From Acidobacteriota bacterium (GTDB lineage: Bacteria > Acidobacteriota > Terriglobia > Bryobacterales > Bryobacteraceae), in contig JAPKZA010000497.1 in assembly GCA_026394015.1 (NCBI GenBank), positions 1 through 63,112 of the forward strand: 63,112 bases of DNA, read 5' to 3'. Made by a program: the position numbers and the translations under genes. Under the pieces are notes generated by a model, which did no database searches, had not been told where the DNA came from, and saw nothing but the letters and a program-made list of their open reading frames with translations. How positions within the stretch are numbered: position 1 is the stretch's first letter; each line of letters begins with the position of its first letter. This document shows positions 16,344 to 24,846 of this stretch, in pieces.

Positions 16344-17195
16344 ATGACGATGGAAGCCGGCGTTGTGCTTGATGGATCCGCCGGATGGTCCAGGGCAGAT
16401 GGCCAAGAGCCACCCGATGAGGTGGCGCGAGAGAATGCTGGCGGATACGCAGTTGATTCTATCCGGGCCTACCTGGGCGACCTGGGGAAGTTTCCACGGC
16501 TGACCGCCGAGAGAGAGGTAGAACTCGCTCAACTGATCGCGGCGGGAGGGCCTGAGGGGGCGGCGGCGAGGCAGCGGATGATCGAGACGAATCTCCGGCT
16601 CGTCGTGTTCATCGCCAAACGCTTCGCTAATCGGGGCGTGGAACTGCTAGACCTCGTGTCGGCGGGTAATCTGGCGCTGATGGACGCGGTTGGCAAGTTC
16701 AAACCGAAAATGGGTTGCCGGTTCTCCGCCTTCGCGGGCATTAGGATCATGCGGGCGATAAATTTGTCAATTGGAGAGCTAACGCGGACCGTCCGGCTAC
16801 CTCAACATGTCTCGGAGTCGTTGCGGAAGATGGCGAAGGCGCAACTCGCACTGCACCGGGAACTCGACCGCGATCCGGATGTATACGAACTGGCGGAGCG
16901 GGCTGGGATGAGGCCTAAGAAGGTGCGTGCCCTGCTCCAGGTCGGGCACTCAACCACGGAGCGGGCTGGGATGAGGCCTAAGAAGGTGCGTGCCCTGCTC
17001 CAGGTCGGGCACTCAACCACGTCGCTAGACGCTCCGGTCGGCGATGACAAAGGGAGCCGTCGGCTGGTGGACATGATCCCGGCGACGGGTCGACCACGGG
17101 AGTGGGGCCTCGTCGATTCGCTCGTCGCCGAATTGAGGGCGGCGGGGATCGAGCCGAGAGCAAAGGGATCGCGGGCAAGGCTCGGCAAGGCGTAG
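16344..17195 (+). CDS. Sigma-70-like factor lacking region 4, with internal duplication
   Basis: A 283-residue protein related to RpoD. Residues about 37-65 match region 1.2 (DSIRAYLGDLGKFPRLTAE), about 75-160 region 2 (NLRLVVFIAKRFANRG, LLDLVSAGNLALMDAV, then FSAFAGIRIMRAI), and about 160-240 region 3, including SLDAPVGDD. Two features are odd. In region 2.3, where RpoD has the adjacent tryptophans that open the -10 element (FSTYATWWIRQAI), this protein has FSAFAGIRIMRAI. The chain also stops before region 4, so no -35 recognition domain exists, and no frame downstream supplies one. A perfect 63-base duplication inserts 21 residues into region 3. It may be an alternative, regulatory or decaying sigma factor of the element. 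Confidence 0.82.
   Translation: MTMEAGVVLDGSAGWSRADGQEPPDEVARENAGGYAVDSIRAYLGDLGKFPRLTAEREVELAQLIAAGGPEGAAARQRMIETNLRLVVFIAKRFANRGVELLDLVSAGNLALMDAVGKFKPKMGCRFSAFAGIRIMRAINLSIGELTRTVRLPQHVSESLRKMAKAQLALHRELDRDPDVYELAERAGMRPKKVRALLQVGHSTTERAGMRPKKVRALLQVGHSTTSLDAPVGDDKGSRRLVDMIPATGRPREWGLVDSLVAELRAAGIEPRAKGSRARLGKA
16896..17021 (+). repeat. Perfect 63-bp tandem duplication inside the sigma-like gene
   Basis: Bases 16896-16958 and 16959-17021 are identical by eye. Each encodes 21 residues, ERAGMRPKKV...GHSTT, so the frame is kept. Perfect identity implies a recent event. Confidence 0.92.
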
Positions 17196-17310
17196 ACGGC
17201 CGTCTTCGAGGGTGGAGGACGGGCGAAACAGGATAGCGGCGGCGAGGTTCGGCTCGGCGTTGCGGACGCGCGGACGTGCGCGATGAACGAATGGGAATAG
17301 GGGAATAATC

Positions 17311-17481
17311 ATGCTTGAATCTGAACGTTATGAACTGAGCGAGTTAGCGAAGGACCTCCGGGAGACGGCGGAGGCTGGGCGGGAATTGATCGGGGTATTG
17401 ACGCGGCTCGATTTGGTGATCGACTTCGCCACGGCCAGCCAGAAATCGGGGCCGAAGCGGGCGGCGCGGAAGGCGGCGTAA
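17311..17481 (+). CDS. Small acidic-to-basic helical protein
   Basis: A 56-residue open frame from ATG 17311 to TAA 17481, preceded by GGGG about seven bases upstream. It is almost entirely alpha-helical: an acidic amphipathic N-terminal part (LSELAKDLRETAEAGRELIGVL) and a basic tail (GPKRAARKAA). The following gene starts two bases after its stop. Function unknown; size and position are typical of small phage early genes. Confidence 0.6.
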   Translation: MLESERYELSELAKDLRETAEAGRELIGVLTRLDLVIDFATASQKSGPKRAARKAA

Positions 17482-17483
17482 GT

Positions 17484-18320
17484 TTGGGACTCGATTGGTG
17501 GAAGATGCACCACTCACTGCTCGACGATCCGGCGCTGCTCAAGACTCCGCCGGATCTCGTCGGCTGGTGGGTGCGAGTGCTTGCGGTCACTTGCCGACGC
17601 GGCGGAGTGTTGGGCGATTTGGACGATGAGGGAGAACTCGAAAAGCTGGCGTCCGTCCTCCGGCTGGAGAGCGGCGACGGATGGGATATCGAACGGGCGC
17701 GGGAGATCGTCGCGGCGCTTCGCTCCAGACGACTGCTGGAGCGCTCCGAAGGGATTGACCGGCCTCGGAACTGGAGCAAGTTCCAGGGCGAGACGCCGGA
17801 CGCTGGGCGAATGCGGAAGATGCGGGAAAGGCAAGCGAACGAGCGTAACGGTTACGTAACGACCGTAACGGGTGGAGACGTTACGCGAGTTACTAAGAGT
17901 AGAAGAGATAAGAGAGAAGAGACAGAACCTGGCGACGTGATCGCCTTTCCGGCAACGGACGGGCTCTTTCGGCGGGAAGCGGGAAGCGAATCGGGCGATC
18001 TGCTGGGCGGGTACGAGTCGTTCATCGCGGCGTATCCGAACCAAGCCAACACGGACGCGGCGTGCCGAGAGTGGATCTCGCTGGCGGATGTCGGCGAGAT
18101 CACTCCGGCGGTGGTCCCAGAGATCATGGCCGGACTCGGGCGATGGCTTATCTCGGCGGACTGGGAGCGCGAGCAGGGGCGATTCATTCCGAGGCCAGAC
18201 AATTGGCTACGGCGGAGGCTCTGGCGCGACAATCCTCCGAAAGGGGACGCGGCGAAGAGCAAAGAGAACATCCCAGAATGGTCGCCAGCGAGGCGGCGGC
18301 GGGACGAGGAGGCAGCATAG
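17484..18320 (+). CDS. Phage-type replication initiator / replisome organizer
   Basis: A 278-residue protein starting at TTG 17484. The N-terminal 110 residues look like a winged-helix domain of phage replication proteins (DWWKMHHSLLDDPAL...VGWWVRVLAVTCRRGG). A charged linker follows (residues about 115-160), then a C-terminal region with the pattern seen in phage replisome organizers: FIAAYPNQANTDAACREWISL, GLGRWLISADWEREQGRFIP and WLRRRLWRD. Such proteins bind the origin and load helicase. The linker is encoded by iteron-like repeats, as in lambda O. No separate helicase gene is present. Confidence 0.72.
   Translation: MGLDWWKMHHSLLDDPALLKTPPDLVGWWVRVLAVTCRRGGVLGDLDDEGELEKLASVLRLESGDGWDIERAREIVAALRSRRLLERSEGIDRPRNWSKFQGETPDAGRMRKMRERQANERNGYVTTVTGGDVTRVTKSRRDKREETEPGDVIAFPATDGLFRREAGSESGDLLGGYESFIAAYPNQANTDAACREWISLADVGEITPAVVPEIMAGLGRWLISADWEREQGRFIPRPDNWLRRRLWRDNPPKGDAAKSKENIPEWSPARRRRDEEAA
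17844..17926 (+). other. Candidate replication origin: iterons plus purine tract inside the replication gene
   Basis: CGTAACG occurs at 17844, 17855 and 17864; GTTACG at 17851 and CGTTACG at 17879 are inverted copies, and GTTAC at 17889 is a partial copy. Together they fill about 50 bases. A strongly purine-biased strand (about 17895-17926, AG-rich with a few T) follows directly. Iterons followed by an asymmetric purine tract inside the initiator gene is the arrangement of lambda ori. Confidence 0.55.
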
Positions 18321-18707
18321 ATGAAAAAGCGAGGAAGGCCTTCGGCGTTGACGCCGGAGGTGGAGAAAACTATCGTCAACGCGATACGGGCGGGGTCGAT
18401 GATCGACGCGGCGTGTTCAATGGCGGGAATCGGCAAAACAACCTTCTACCGATGGATGGCGCAGGCCGAAGAAGGCGGCGCGAAGAACGAACAATATTGG
18501 GAGTTCCGGGACAAAGTTAAAAAGAGCTTGGCGTCTGCGGAGGTTTCGCTTGTTGTGGCGATCCGAGAGGCGGGAAAGACGAGTTGGCAGGCGAATGCTT
18601 GGCTGCTTGAGAGACGCTGGCGAAAAACCTGGGGGCGGAACGCTCAGGACGAACCGACCCGCAGGGTTTCCGATACTCCGCCGGTCGTTGGCCGCCGACC
18701 GAGCTAG
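18321..18707 (+). CDS. HTH protein, terminase-small-subunit-like
   Basis: A 128-residue basic protein beginning directly after the stop of the replication gene. Residues about 10-45 form a helix-turn-helix (IVNAIRAGSMIDAACSMAGIGKTTFYRWM) followed by a helical region with AQAEEGG...YWEFRDKVKKSLA. This is the usual look of small terminase subunits and related HTH proteins of phages. Without a large terminase beside it, it could redirect a helper phage's packaging or serve as a regulator. Confidence 0.6.
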   Translation: MKKRGRPSALTPEVEKTIVNAIRAGSMIDAACSMAGIGKTTFYRWMAQAEEGGAKNEQYWEFRDKVKKSLASAEVSLVVAIREAGKTSWQANAWLLERRWRKTWGRNAQDEPTRRVSDTPPVVGRRPS

Positions 18708-18917
18708 CGGCGTCCGGTTTCGCGCGCTGGCGGGGCGTGGGGCGATCTTCGGCGACGCGCCAGGGCGAGCAACAGGCGCAACCCGGCTCGGCGGAATCCG
18801 AGGGGGAAGATCATGCCCGCCTGGGGGCTTTGTATCCAGGGAGACGGCGAAGCGGTACGGTGCCCGGACTGAACAACCGGGGGGCGTTGGCGAAATCAAT
18901 TTTTTGAGGGTAGAGGA

Positions 18918-19412
18918 ATGCTGAAGTTTTGGATGAACGGTCCACTGATGGACGATGACGCTGGCGCGGCTGGCGGCGGGAACGATCTCGCGGCGATGCA
19001 GGCGAAGGTCGAGGCGCTTGGCAAGTCGCTGAAGGCGGAGCGGGAGCGCACCGCGTCGAAGGCGGCGGAGGCGACGGAGAAAGAGCGGCAGAGCCTCATC
19101 AAGCATGAGCTTACGCGGCGAGGAGTGACGGGTCCGGTGGCGGACGATGCCTTCCGCTTCTTTCGCGACGAACTCGTGATGAGCGAGGACGGGAAGCTGA
19201 TGTCGAAAGACGGATATTCGACGGCGGACGACATCTTCCGCCGGACGCTGGCGGTGAAACGGCACTGGCTGCCGACGAGCAAGGGCGGAACGGCTCCGGC
19301 TCCACCGAAAGAGTTCGACATGGACCAGATCAAGCACGGCATGAGCGCGGCCACGAAGGCTGAGGCGGTCTCGGCGATTAACGCGGCGCTGAAGCGTCTT
19401 GGTGGCCGGTGA
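18918..19412 (+). CDS. Phage scaffold-like coiled-coil protein
   Basis: A 164-residue protein, with GAGG shortly before ATG 18918. Residues 25-70 form a charged coiled coil (AAMQAKVEALGKSLKAERERT). The rest is a small helical domain (FRFFRDELVMSEDGKL, DDIFRRTLAVKRHW) and a C-terminal helix. Size, coiled coil and position resemble capsid scaffold or minor structural proteins, but there is no diagnostic motif. About 210 bases upstream (18708-18917) hold no convincing gene. Confidence 0.45.
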   Translation: MLKFWMNGPLMDDDAGAAGGGNDLAAMQAKVEALGKSLKAERERTASKAAEATEKERQSLIKHELTRRGVTGPVADDAFRFFRDELVMSEDGKLMSKDGYSTADDIFRRTLAVKRHWLPTSKGGTAPAPPKEFDMDQIKHGMSAATKAEAVSAINAALKRLGGR

Positions 19413-19573
19413 GGGAGTTCGACGACGACCGGGGGCGGGTGGCGTTCACCCGTCGCCGTATGGTCGGCTCCAGGTGGCGGAGGTCGAGGCAGGGGGACGC
19501 TCGCTTAGCGCGGGCGTCTCGCAGGGCAAAGGCGAGACGAAAGCAGGGCGGGCAAACTCAGGGGGGAAGGTAA
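19409..19573 (+). CDS. Possible small highly basic protein
   Basis: An open frame of 54 codons starting at GTG 19409, overlapping the previous stop as GTGA and ending three bases before the next ATG. After an acidic start (EFDDDRG) the protein is very arginine-rich (TRRRMVGSRWRRSRQGD, RASRRAKARRKQ). The tight fit between neighbours supports it; the composition could also be a by-product of GC-rich sequence. Confidence 0.4.
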   Translation: MREFDDDRGRVAFTRRRMVGSRWRRSRQGDARLARASRRAKARRKQGGQTQGGR

Positions 19574-19575
19574 GC

Positions 19576-20202
19576 ATGGGGATCACCATCAAGGGGTCGG
19601 GTTCTGAGTTCATACTCCGGCTCCAGGAGAAGGCGAAGCTGACGGCGGCGGATAAGGTTTATATCGGCGAGCGCCAGAAGGCGAGGATCCTCCGGCGGAC
19701 GGAGAGCGGTCGGGACGTCAACGGCTCGGCGTTCGCCGAGTACTCCACCGGGCCGTTCTATTGGTCGCCGACTGGTCGGCTATCCAGGCGCTCGGCGGCG
19801 AAGGCGGGCGAGGGGAAGACGAAGGCAGCGGTCAATCGCTACGCGAAGAAGCTGGGCGCGGGGAAGGCGGTTAAGGGCGGAGCGCCCTACGTGTCTCGCT
19901 CCGGCTTGACGATCTGCTTTCCAGGCGGCTACCGCCAATTTAAGCAGTACCTGGGGCGGACCGGCGTCGATCTGCGAGGGGCGAAGGCTCCCCATATGCT
20001 CCAGGCAATCCAGGTTAAGCCGACAGGCGACGGCGTGAGCCTCGGGATCTACGGCGAGCAGGGAGCGCTGGCGGCCAAGCACAACGCCGGGAGGGGCGTC
20101 CCGAAGCGGGAGTTCTTCGGCGTCTCCGGCAGGGATAAGCGGGAGGCCGTCGCGGATGCGCGGGCGCGGGTACGGGAGAAGCTGAAAAGCGGTTTGTCCT
20201 AG
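19576..20202 (+). CDS. Phage virion-morphogenesis-like protein
   Basis: A 208-residue basic protein starting at ATG 19576 behind GGGGGGAAGG. The C-terminal half resembles phage virion morphogenesis / tail completion proteins (Mu gpG and P2 gpS type): AKHNAGRGVPKREFFGVS near residue 170 matches the usual 'HN.G...P.R.F.G.S' ending, and residues 20-60 contain a helix with ARILRRTESGRDVNGSAF. It is the clearest structural-type phage gene in the element. The longer open frame back to 19399 is not needed. Confidence 0.6.
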   Translation: MGITIKGSGSEFILRLQEKAKLTAADKVYIGERQKARILRRTESGRDVNGSAFAEYSTGPFYWSPTGRLSRRSAAKAGEGKTKAAVNRYAKKLGAGKAVKGGAPYVSRSGLTICFPGGYRQFKQYLGRTGVDLRGAKAPHMLQAIQVKPTGDGVSLGIYGEQGALAAKHNAGRGVPKREFFGVSGRDKREAVADARARVREKLKSGLS

Positions 20203-20251
20203 GCCGAATGGCCCACTACTACAGCAGTGGAGGAAACACGTCGCGGTAGAG

Positions 20252-21121
20252 ATGACGCTATTCTTGTGTGTCATGACAACGCCTGAGAACGCAAATGTCG
20301 AGCGGGACGATCCGATGGCAGATAAAGCAATCAAAAGTTCACGCAAAATGGGGATCGGCCAACGATGGAGTCAGGTTAGCCTTCCGAACAAAATAAACGT
20401 GGGGCTCACCGTGGTTATCGTCGTTCTGACGGCCGTAAACGTATTTTTTTTCGTGAAGCAAGTTAAAGATCAGGATGCTCAGGTGGCTCAAGTAACAAAT
20501 GCCATTGTGACCGGAATCAATAACGCGAAGACGGCGACGGAGCGGATGATCGACCAAAATGAAAGTAGCCTTCGGGCTGTATTAGAGGAGAATCGGAAGG
20601 CGTTACGATCCGCCGAGGAGCAGAGTAGAATCTCTCTCCGCGCATCAATCGAAGCCTCACGCCTAGATCAACGTGCATGGGTAGGCGTGACCTCGGTCAC
20701 TCTACCCGAGTGCTCGGACGGAACCAAGCCGGTCTTCTTCTATGCTGGCTGTGCTTCAAGATTAGGCGTGAATGTCGAGAATCTAGGGCGCTCGATTGCG
20801 AGGAAATATTCACTTCGGGCCGGTGCATATATCGGAGAGAGTGGCCTTTCGGTAAAGCCTGTGTACGGGCCGATCTCCGACTCTTCTGTGACTGTGCTGT
20901 TTCCGAGAATGACCGTCAGCACATATACACCTCCGTTTGGTAATCCCACGAACGAGGATCAAGTGACCGCGCTTCGTTCTGGCCGGGCGACGTTGTTCTT
21001 TTTTGGAGAGATAACGTATGAGGACGTTTCGGGAACGAAAAGGCAGACCACGTTCTGCTTTCGCCTAACGAAAGACTTGGCGGGCATGGTGTCTTGTGGT
21101 AGTTACAATGAGGCGAACTAG
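20252..21121 (+). CDS. Membrane-anchored coiled-coil protein (element cargo)
   Basis: A 289-residue protein with a cytoplasmic N-terminus, one membrane helix near residues 50-68 (INVGLTVVIVVLTAVNVFFF), a coiled coil to about 130, then a beta-rich domain beginning DQRAWVGV and containing NVENLGRSIARKYSL and TLFFFGEITYEDVSGTKR. Widespread hypothetical proteins share this helix, coiled coil and 'R.WVGV...N.G..' layout; their function is unknown to me. Base composition is clearly more AT-rich than that of its neighbours, a sign of separate acquisition. ATG 20273 is an alternative start. Confidence 0.72.
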   Translation: MTLFLCVMTTPENANVERDDPMADKAIKSSRKMGIGQRWSQVSLPNKINVGLTVVIVVLTAVNVFFFVKQVKDQDAQVAQVTNAIVTGINNAKTATERMIDQNESSLRAVLEENRKALRSAEEQSRISLRASIEASRLDQRAWVGVTSVTLPECSDGTKPVFFYAGCASRLGVNVENLGRSIARKYSLRAGAYIGESGLSVKPVYGPISDSSVTVLFPRMTVSTYTPPFGNPTNEDQVTALRSGRATLFFFGEITYEDVSGTKRQTTFCFRLTKDLAGMVSCGSYNEAN

Positions 21122-21365
21122 GCTCCCGGACATCAAGTGATGGAAGCTCACAATGAGGGGATCGCGGTCAGACTCTAAAGAACCCTTGTGAATCGTCCGG
21201 GCTGGTGACCAACGGCCATAGCGGTCGGAACTTTCCTAATTCAGAGGCGAAACGGTTCCGTTAGTTCATAGCGGCGACGTTCCTCCACCGAACTCGGGAA
21301 ATCCCTAAGGCTTCGATGACCTTTTCCGAATTGAGTGTTCAATAAGGAAGGAATACAGTTGAGCC

Positions 21366-22040
21366 ATGAGGACAGTTGGTTACTGCCGAGTATCGACGGA
21401 TAAGCAAGCGGATCGAGGCGTAAGCCTTGAGGCTCAGACCGAAAAGATCAAGGCCATGGCCGTCGTTCAAGGCGTCGAGCTTGCCGAGATGATTGTCGAT
21501 GCTGGCGAGAGCGCGAAGAGCCTGGACCGGCCCGGACTTCAGCGGCTGCTCGCGATGGTCGCCGCAGGCGAGGTCAAGACCGTCATCGTCGCCAAGCTTG
21601 ATCGGCTGACGCGGAGCGTCAAAGACCTTGCGGACCTGCTCGAATCCTTCAACCGCCGCGCGGTTGCTCTTGTGTCCATTGCTGAGTCGCTGGACACGCA
21701 GAGCGCTGCGGGGCGGCTCGTTCTGAACGTCATGACAGCCGTTTCCCAGTGGGAACGCGAGGCCATCGGCGAGAGGACGCGGGATGCCATGGCGCACAAG
21801 AAGGCGGCGGGGCAGCGTGTCGGCACCTTGCCATTCGGCTTCGGGGTCGCTGGCGACGGCGTTCACCTGGTCGAGGACGTTCGCGAGCAAGAGATGCTTC
21901 GTCGCATGAACCAACTTCGAGACCTCGGGCTTCCGCTCCGTCGAGTTGCGGAAGAACTCAACCGTTCTGGCTTCAGAACGCGGCGCGGCACCGAGTGGGG
22001 CGTGGAATCAATCCACAAGCTAATCGGTCGCGCGGCTTAA
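21366..22040 (+). CDS. Serine recombinase (resolvase/invertase family)
   Basis: A 224-residue protein with the resolvase catalytic domain: YCRVSTDKQADRG near residues 6-18 with the catalytic serine, then AKLDRLTRSVKDL near 77 and the E-helix ending in QWEREAIGERTRDAM near 130. The C-terminal 75 residues hold a short DNA-binding region (LRRVAEELNRSGFRTRRGTEW). It is closer in size to small resolvases than to large serine integrases. It could resolve dimers, invert DNA or be cargo; the tyrosine recombinases are the better integrase candidates. Confidence 0.9.
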   Translation: MRTVGYCRVSTDKQADRGVSLEAQTEKIKAMAVVQGVELAEMIVDAGESAKSLDRPGLQRLLAMVAAGEVKTVIVAKLDRLTRSVKDLADLLESFNRRAVALVSIAESLDTQSAAGRLVLNVMTAVSQWEREAIGERTRDAMAHKKAAGQRVGTLPFGFGVAGDGVHLVEDVREQEMLRRMNQLRDLGLPLRRVAEELNRSGFRTRRGTEWGVESIHKLIGRAA

Positions 22041-22063
22041 AGCTTCCCACGGAGACTGACGAA

Positions 22064-22291
22064 ATGCTTTCAACGATGATGACCACGCCGGAGACCGAAC
22101 AGGAGAGCGCTCGCTCTGCTCAGGTCGAATACTGCGATTTCCTGATGGCGAAGTTCAAGGCTATCGCCACTGACGACGAGCTTCAGTCATTCGTCCCGGC
22201 GCTGCCGGCCATGGTGTCAGAGGCTTCGGTGCTTTTGCCTGAGGATCGGGAAGACCTTGACTTGGTCGGGATGGCTTTCAATGCTCGGTGA
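22064..22291 (+). CDS. Small acidic hypothetical protein
   Basis: A 75-residue protein from ATG 22064, 24 bases after the recombinase stop. It is acidic and helical (QVEYCDFLMAKFKAIATDDELQSF, LLPEDREDLDLVGMAF) with no domain I recognise. Its last bases overlap the start of the excisionase-like gene, so it belongs to the recombination operon. Confidence 0.6.
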   Translation: MLSTMMTTPETEQESARSAQVEYCDFLMAKFKAIATDDELQSFVPALPAMVSEASVLLPEDREDLDLVGMAFNAR

Positions 22292-22475
22292 TGACCCGTT
22301 GGTGACGGCTGAGCAGGTGGCGGCGGCGCTCGGAATGAGCAAAGGCTGGGTCTATGCTCACGCGACCAAGGCGACGCCGCGGCTGCCGTCGATCAAGATC
22401 GGTGGAGCGCTTCGCTTTCGGAAGTCGAAAGTCGAGGAGTTCATCCTGAACCTTGAACGGGAGGCGGCGAAGTGA
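22281..22475 (+). CDS. Excisionase-like HTH protein
   Basis: A 64-residue protein starting at ATG 22281 inside the end of the preceding gene. It has the winged-helix excisionase layout: VTAEQVAAALGMSKGWVYAHAT (helix-turn-helix), PSIKIGGALRFRKSKVEEFI (wing and final helix). It lies directly before, and overlaps, the first tyrosine recombinase, the usual place for a recombination directionality factor. Confidence 0.85.
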   Translation: MLGDDPLVTAEQVAAALGMSKGWVYAHATKATPRLPSIKIGGALRFRKSKVEEFILNLEREAAK

Positions 22476-23695
22476 TTCAGCTATCAGAAGCTGGGCGAGC
22501 GCTACTCGCGACGAAAGGCCGGACGGCGAAGCGGAGCCGTCATCAGACCGGCTGGGTGGAAGAGACCGGGCTGAAGGTCAAGAAGTGGAAGGGCCACTAC
22601 TACACCTACGAGTTCGGCGAGGACGGGCGAGAGCGGCGGGTTCATCGGGCCTCCATTCTTGGTCTCAAGTCGAAGATGCGAAAGGGCGAGGCCCAGGACG
22701 CACTTCGAGTAATCATCGACCGCGAGGTCAACGGGATCATCGCCAAGCCGTCGGGCGCGGTCACGTTGGAATGGTTCTTCCGAGAGCGCTTCATTCCGAT
22801 CCGGAAGGATCTCTGGAAGACGACCCACGCCGACAGAACGGAATACACCATCCGCCGCTACGTCGTCACGCCATTCGCGGCGCTACCGCTGGCGGACGTG
22901 AACCGCTTCGACCTTCAGAAGCACTTGAACGGCTTGGCGAAGACGGCGAGCAATTCGGTAGTTCGGAAGTTCGTGACATGGTCGAGGGCGCTCTTCGACG
23001 AAGCGACGGATCAGGGTTTCATCGCGTTGAACCCAGCCAGGCGGCTGAAGATCCCGGAGACGCGCGAAGTGACGCGGCGGGCGTTGACGATTGATGAGGT
23101 CCGGCTACTGCTGGCGGCGGTCGAGGGACGGGACGCGGTGATTCTCCGGACCTATCTCGTGCTCGGGCTCCGGGCCAGGGAACTCTTCGCTCTCCGGCGG
23201 GACGACGTCGGGGCGGACCGGCTCCGGGTCGATGAGACGGTAGACGAGAAGGGCAACTTCTACAAGCCGAAGACGGCGAGTTCGAAGGCTTCCGTCTGGC
23301 TTCCGCCTTCCCTGGCGGAGACACTCGCGGATTACGTCGGACGGCTCGCGGATCCGAGCCCAAAGGCGCTGCTCTTCGCGACATCGTCGGGCCGTCCGGT
23401 CGAGGCGAATAACTGGCGGAAGCGAGTGCTCCAAGAGGCCGCGAAGGCGTTGGGCATTGAGGGCGTCACGATCCACGCGCTTCGGCGGACTTGCGCTACC
23501 CTCATGATGGGCTGCGGGGACATCAAGGACATCCAGGCTCACCTTCGGCATTCGCGTCCGGAGATCACGGCGGAGGTCTACGTCCAAGAGATTCCGGCGA
23601 ACGTCCGGGCGGCGGTAGAGAAGCTGGCGGAGACGCTGGCGGCGGGTAATGCTGAAGGAGCGGGGAACGATGGGAATCTTCAAGCGGAAGGATAG
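22472..23695 (+). CDS. Tyrosine recombinase (integrase) 1
   Basis: A 407-residue phage-type integrase starting at GTG 22472, overlapping the excisionase-like gene. An N-terminal arm-binding region (KWKGHYYTYEFGEDG), a SAM-like core-binding domain (about 95-190), then the catalytic domain: first Arg in LGLRARELFAL near 225, Lys region KTASSKASVWLP, HALRRT near 330, HLRHSRPEITAEVYVQ near 353 with the second His and the nucleophilic Tyr. All catalytic residues appear present. Its 3' end overlaps the start region of the second integrase. Confidence 0.92.
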   Translation: MIQLSEAGRALLATKGRTAKRSRHQTGWVEETGLKVKKWKGHYYTYEFGEDGRERRVHRASILGLKSKMRKGEAQDALRVIIDREVNGIIAKPSGAVTLEWFFRERFIPIRKDLWKTTHADRTEYTIRRYVVTPFAALPLADVNRFDLQKHLNGLAKTASNSVVRKFVTWSRALFDEATDQGFIALNPARRLKIPETREVTRRALTIDEVRLLLAAVEGRDAVILRTYLVLGLRARELFALRRDDVGADRLRVDETVDEKGNFYKPKTASSKASVWLPPSLAETLADYVGRLADPSPKALLFATSSGRPVEANNWRKRVLQEAAKALGIEGVTIHALRRTCATLMMGCGDIKDIQAHLRHSRPEITAEVYVQEIPANVRAAVEKLAETLAAGNAEGAGNDGNLQAEG

Positions 23696-24846
23696 TAAGC
23701 ATTGGTGGTACCGCTTCGAGTGGCACGGCAAAGAGATCAGCAAGAGCACAAAGCAGGGTAATCGGCGCGTCGCTGAGCAGATGGAGCAGGTACACCGTGC
23801 GAAATTGGCCATGGGCGAGGTCGGGATCAGGGAGGCGAAGAAGGCCCCCACGTTGAAAGAATTCGCAGATGGCAGGTTCGGCGAGTTCATTCGAGTCCAG
23901 TTCGCGGGGCAGCCGGGGAACTTGGCGTACTATCAATCCGGGCTCCGGGCCTTACTGGAGGTCGGCGAGATGGCGAACGCTCGCATTGACTCGATCCGCC
24001 AAGACGCGATCACCGCGGCGATCTCCAAATGGACGGACAGCGGGTATGAGGTATCGACGATAAACCGACGGCTCCAGGTACTCAGGCGCATGTTCAAGCT
24101 GGCAACGGAGTGGGAGATCGTGGAAAAGTCGCTGGCGACCGTCAGGATGGTGCCAGGCGAGAACAAGCGCGACCGCGTTCTAAGCGTCGAGGAGGAGAGG
24201 GCCTATTTCGAGGGCGCGACGGCCGTCGGCGAAGAGCTTCTCAGGGATTACGAGCGAGCGCTGAAGGGAATCCGGGCAACGAAAAGGGGCGAGGCCCCCA
24301 CGGCTCCGGCTGATCCCTATCTGTTGCGGGACGTCTCCACCATGCTGCTGGAATGTGCGCTCCGGCCAGAGGAATGCTTCCGGCTCCGATGGGACGAGAT
24401 CCACGACGGGGCCATCCGCGTCGCCCATGGAAAGACGGCCAACGCGCGGAGGGTCGTCCCGCTACCGGAGAGGGCGAGCGCGGTCGTCGAGATGCGCAGG
24501 GCGGGCGCGGCGGACGGTGCCGAGTGGGTGTTTCCAGCGGCTACGAAGGCAGGCCATATCGATTCTTCGACGGTGCGAAAGCAGCATGCAAAGGCGTGCG
24601 CACTGGCTGAGATGGATCACTTCCCGCTCTACACGTTCCGCCATACCTGCCTAACGAACTGGGCGAGGGTGATGGACCCCTACGTTTTAGCGAAACTGGC
24701 CGGTCATGCTGATTTTGCGACGACTCGTCGATACGTACACCCGCAAGTCGATCAGGTGTTGGATGCGATGGCAAAAGCGGCGGAAGCGCGGGGTCGGTAC
24801 GATTCCCGGAACAGTGACGTTCCAGCGGTCAATCCCGGTCCCGTCG

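Noticed and set aside
17841-17893. CRISPR-like array in the element
   Set aside because: The repeats are only 7 bases, with 2-9-base spacing and mixed orientation, so they are iterons and not CRISPR repeats.
18550-18924. 124-residue plus-strand open frame
   Set aside because: Overlaps the terminase-small-like gene in another frame, is Arg/Gly-rich and has no ribosome site; the 18708-18917 gap is more likely non-coding.
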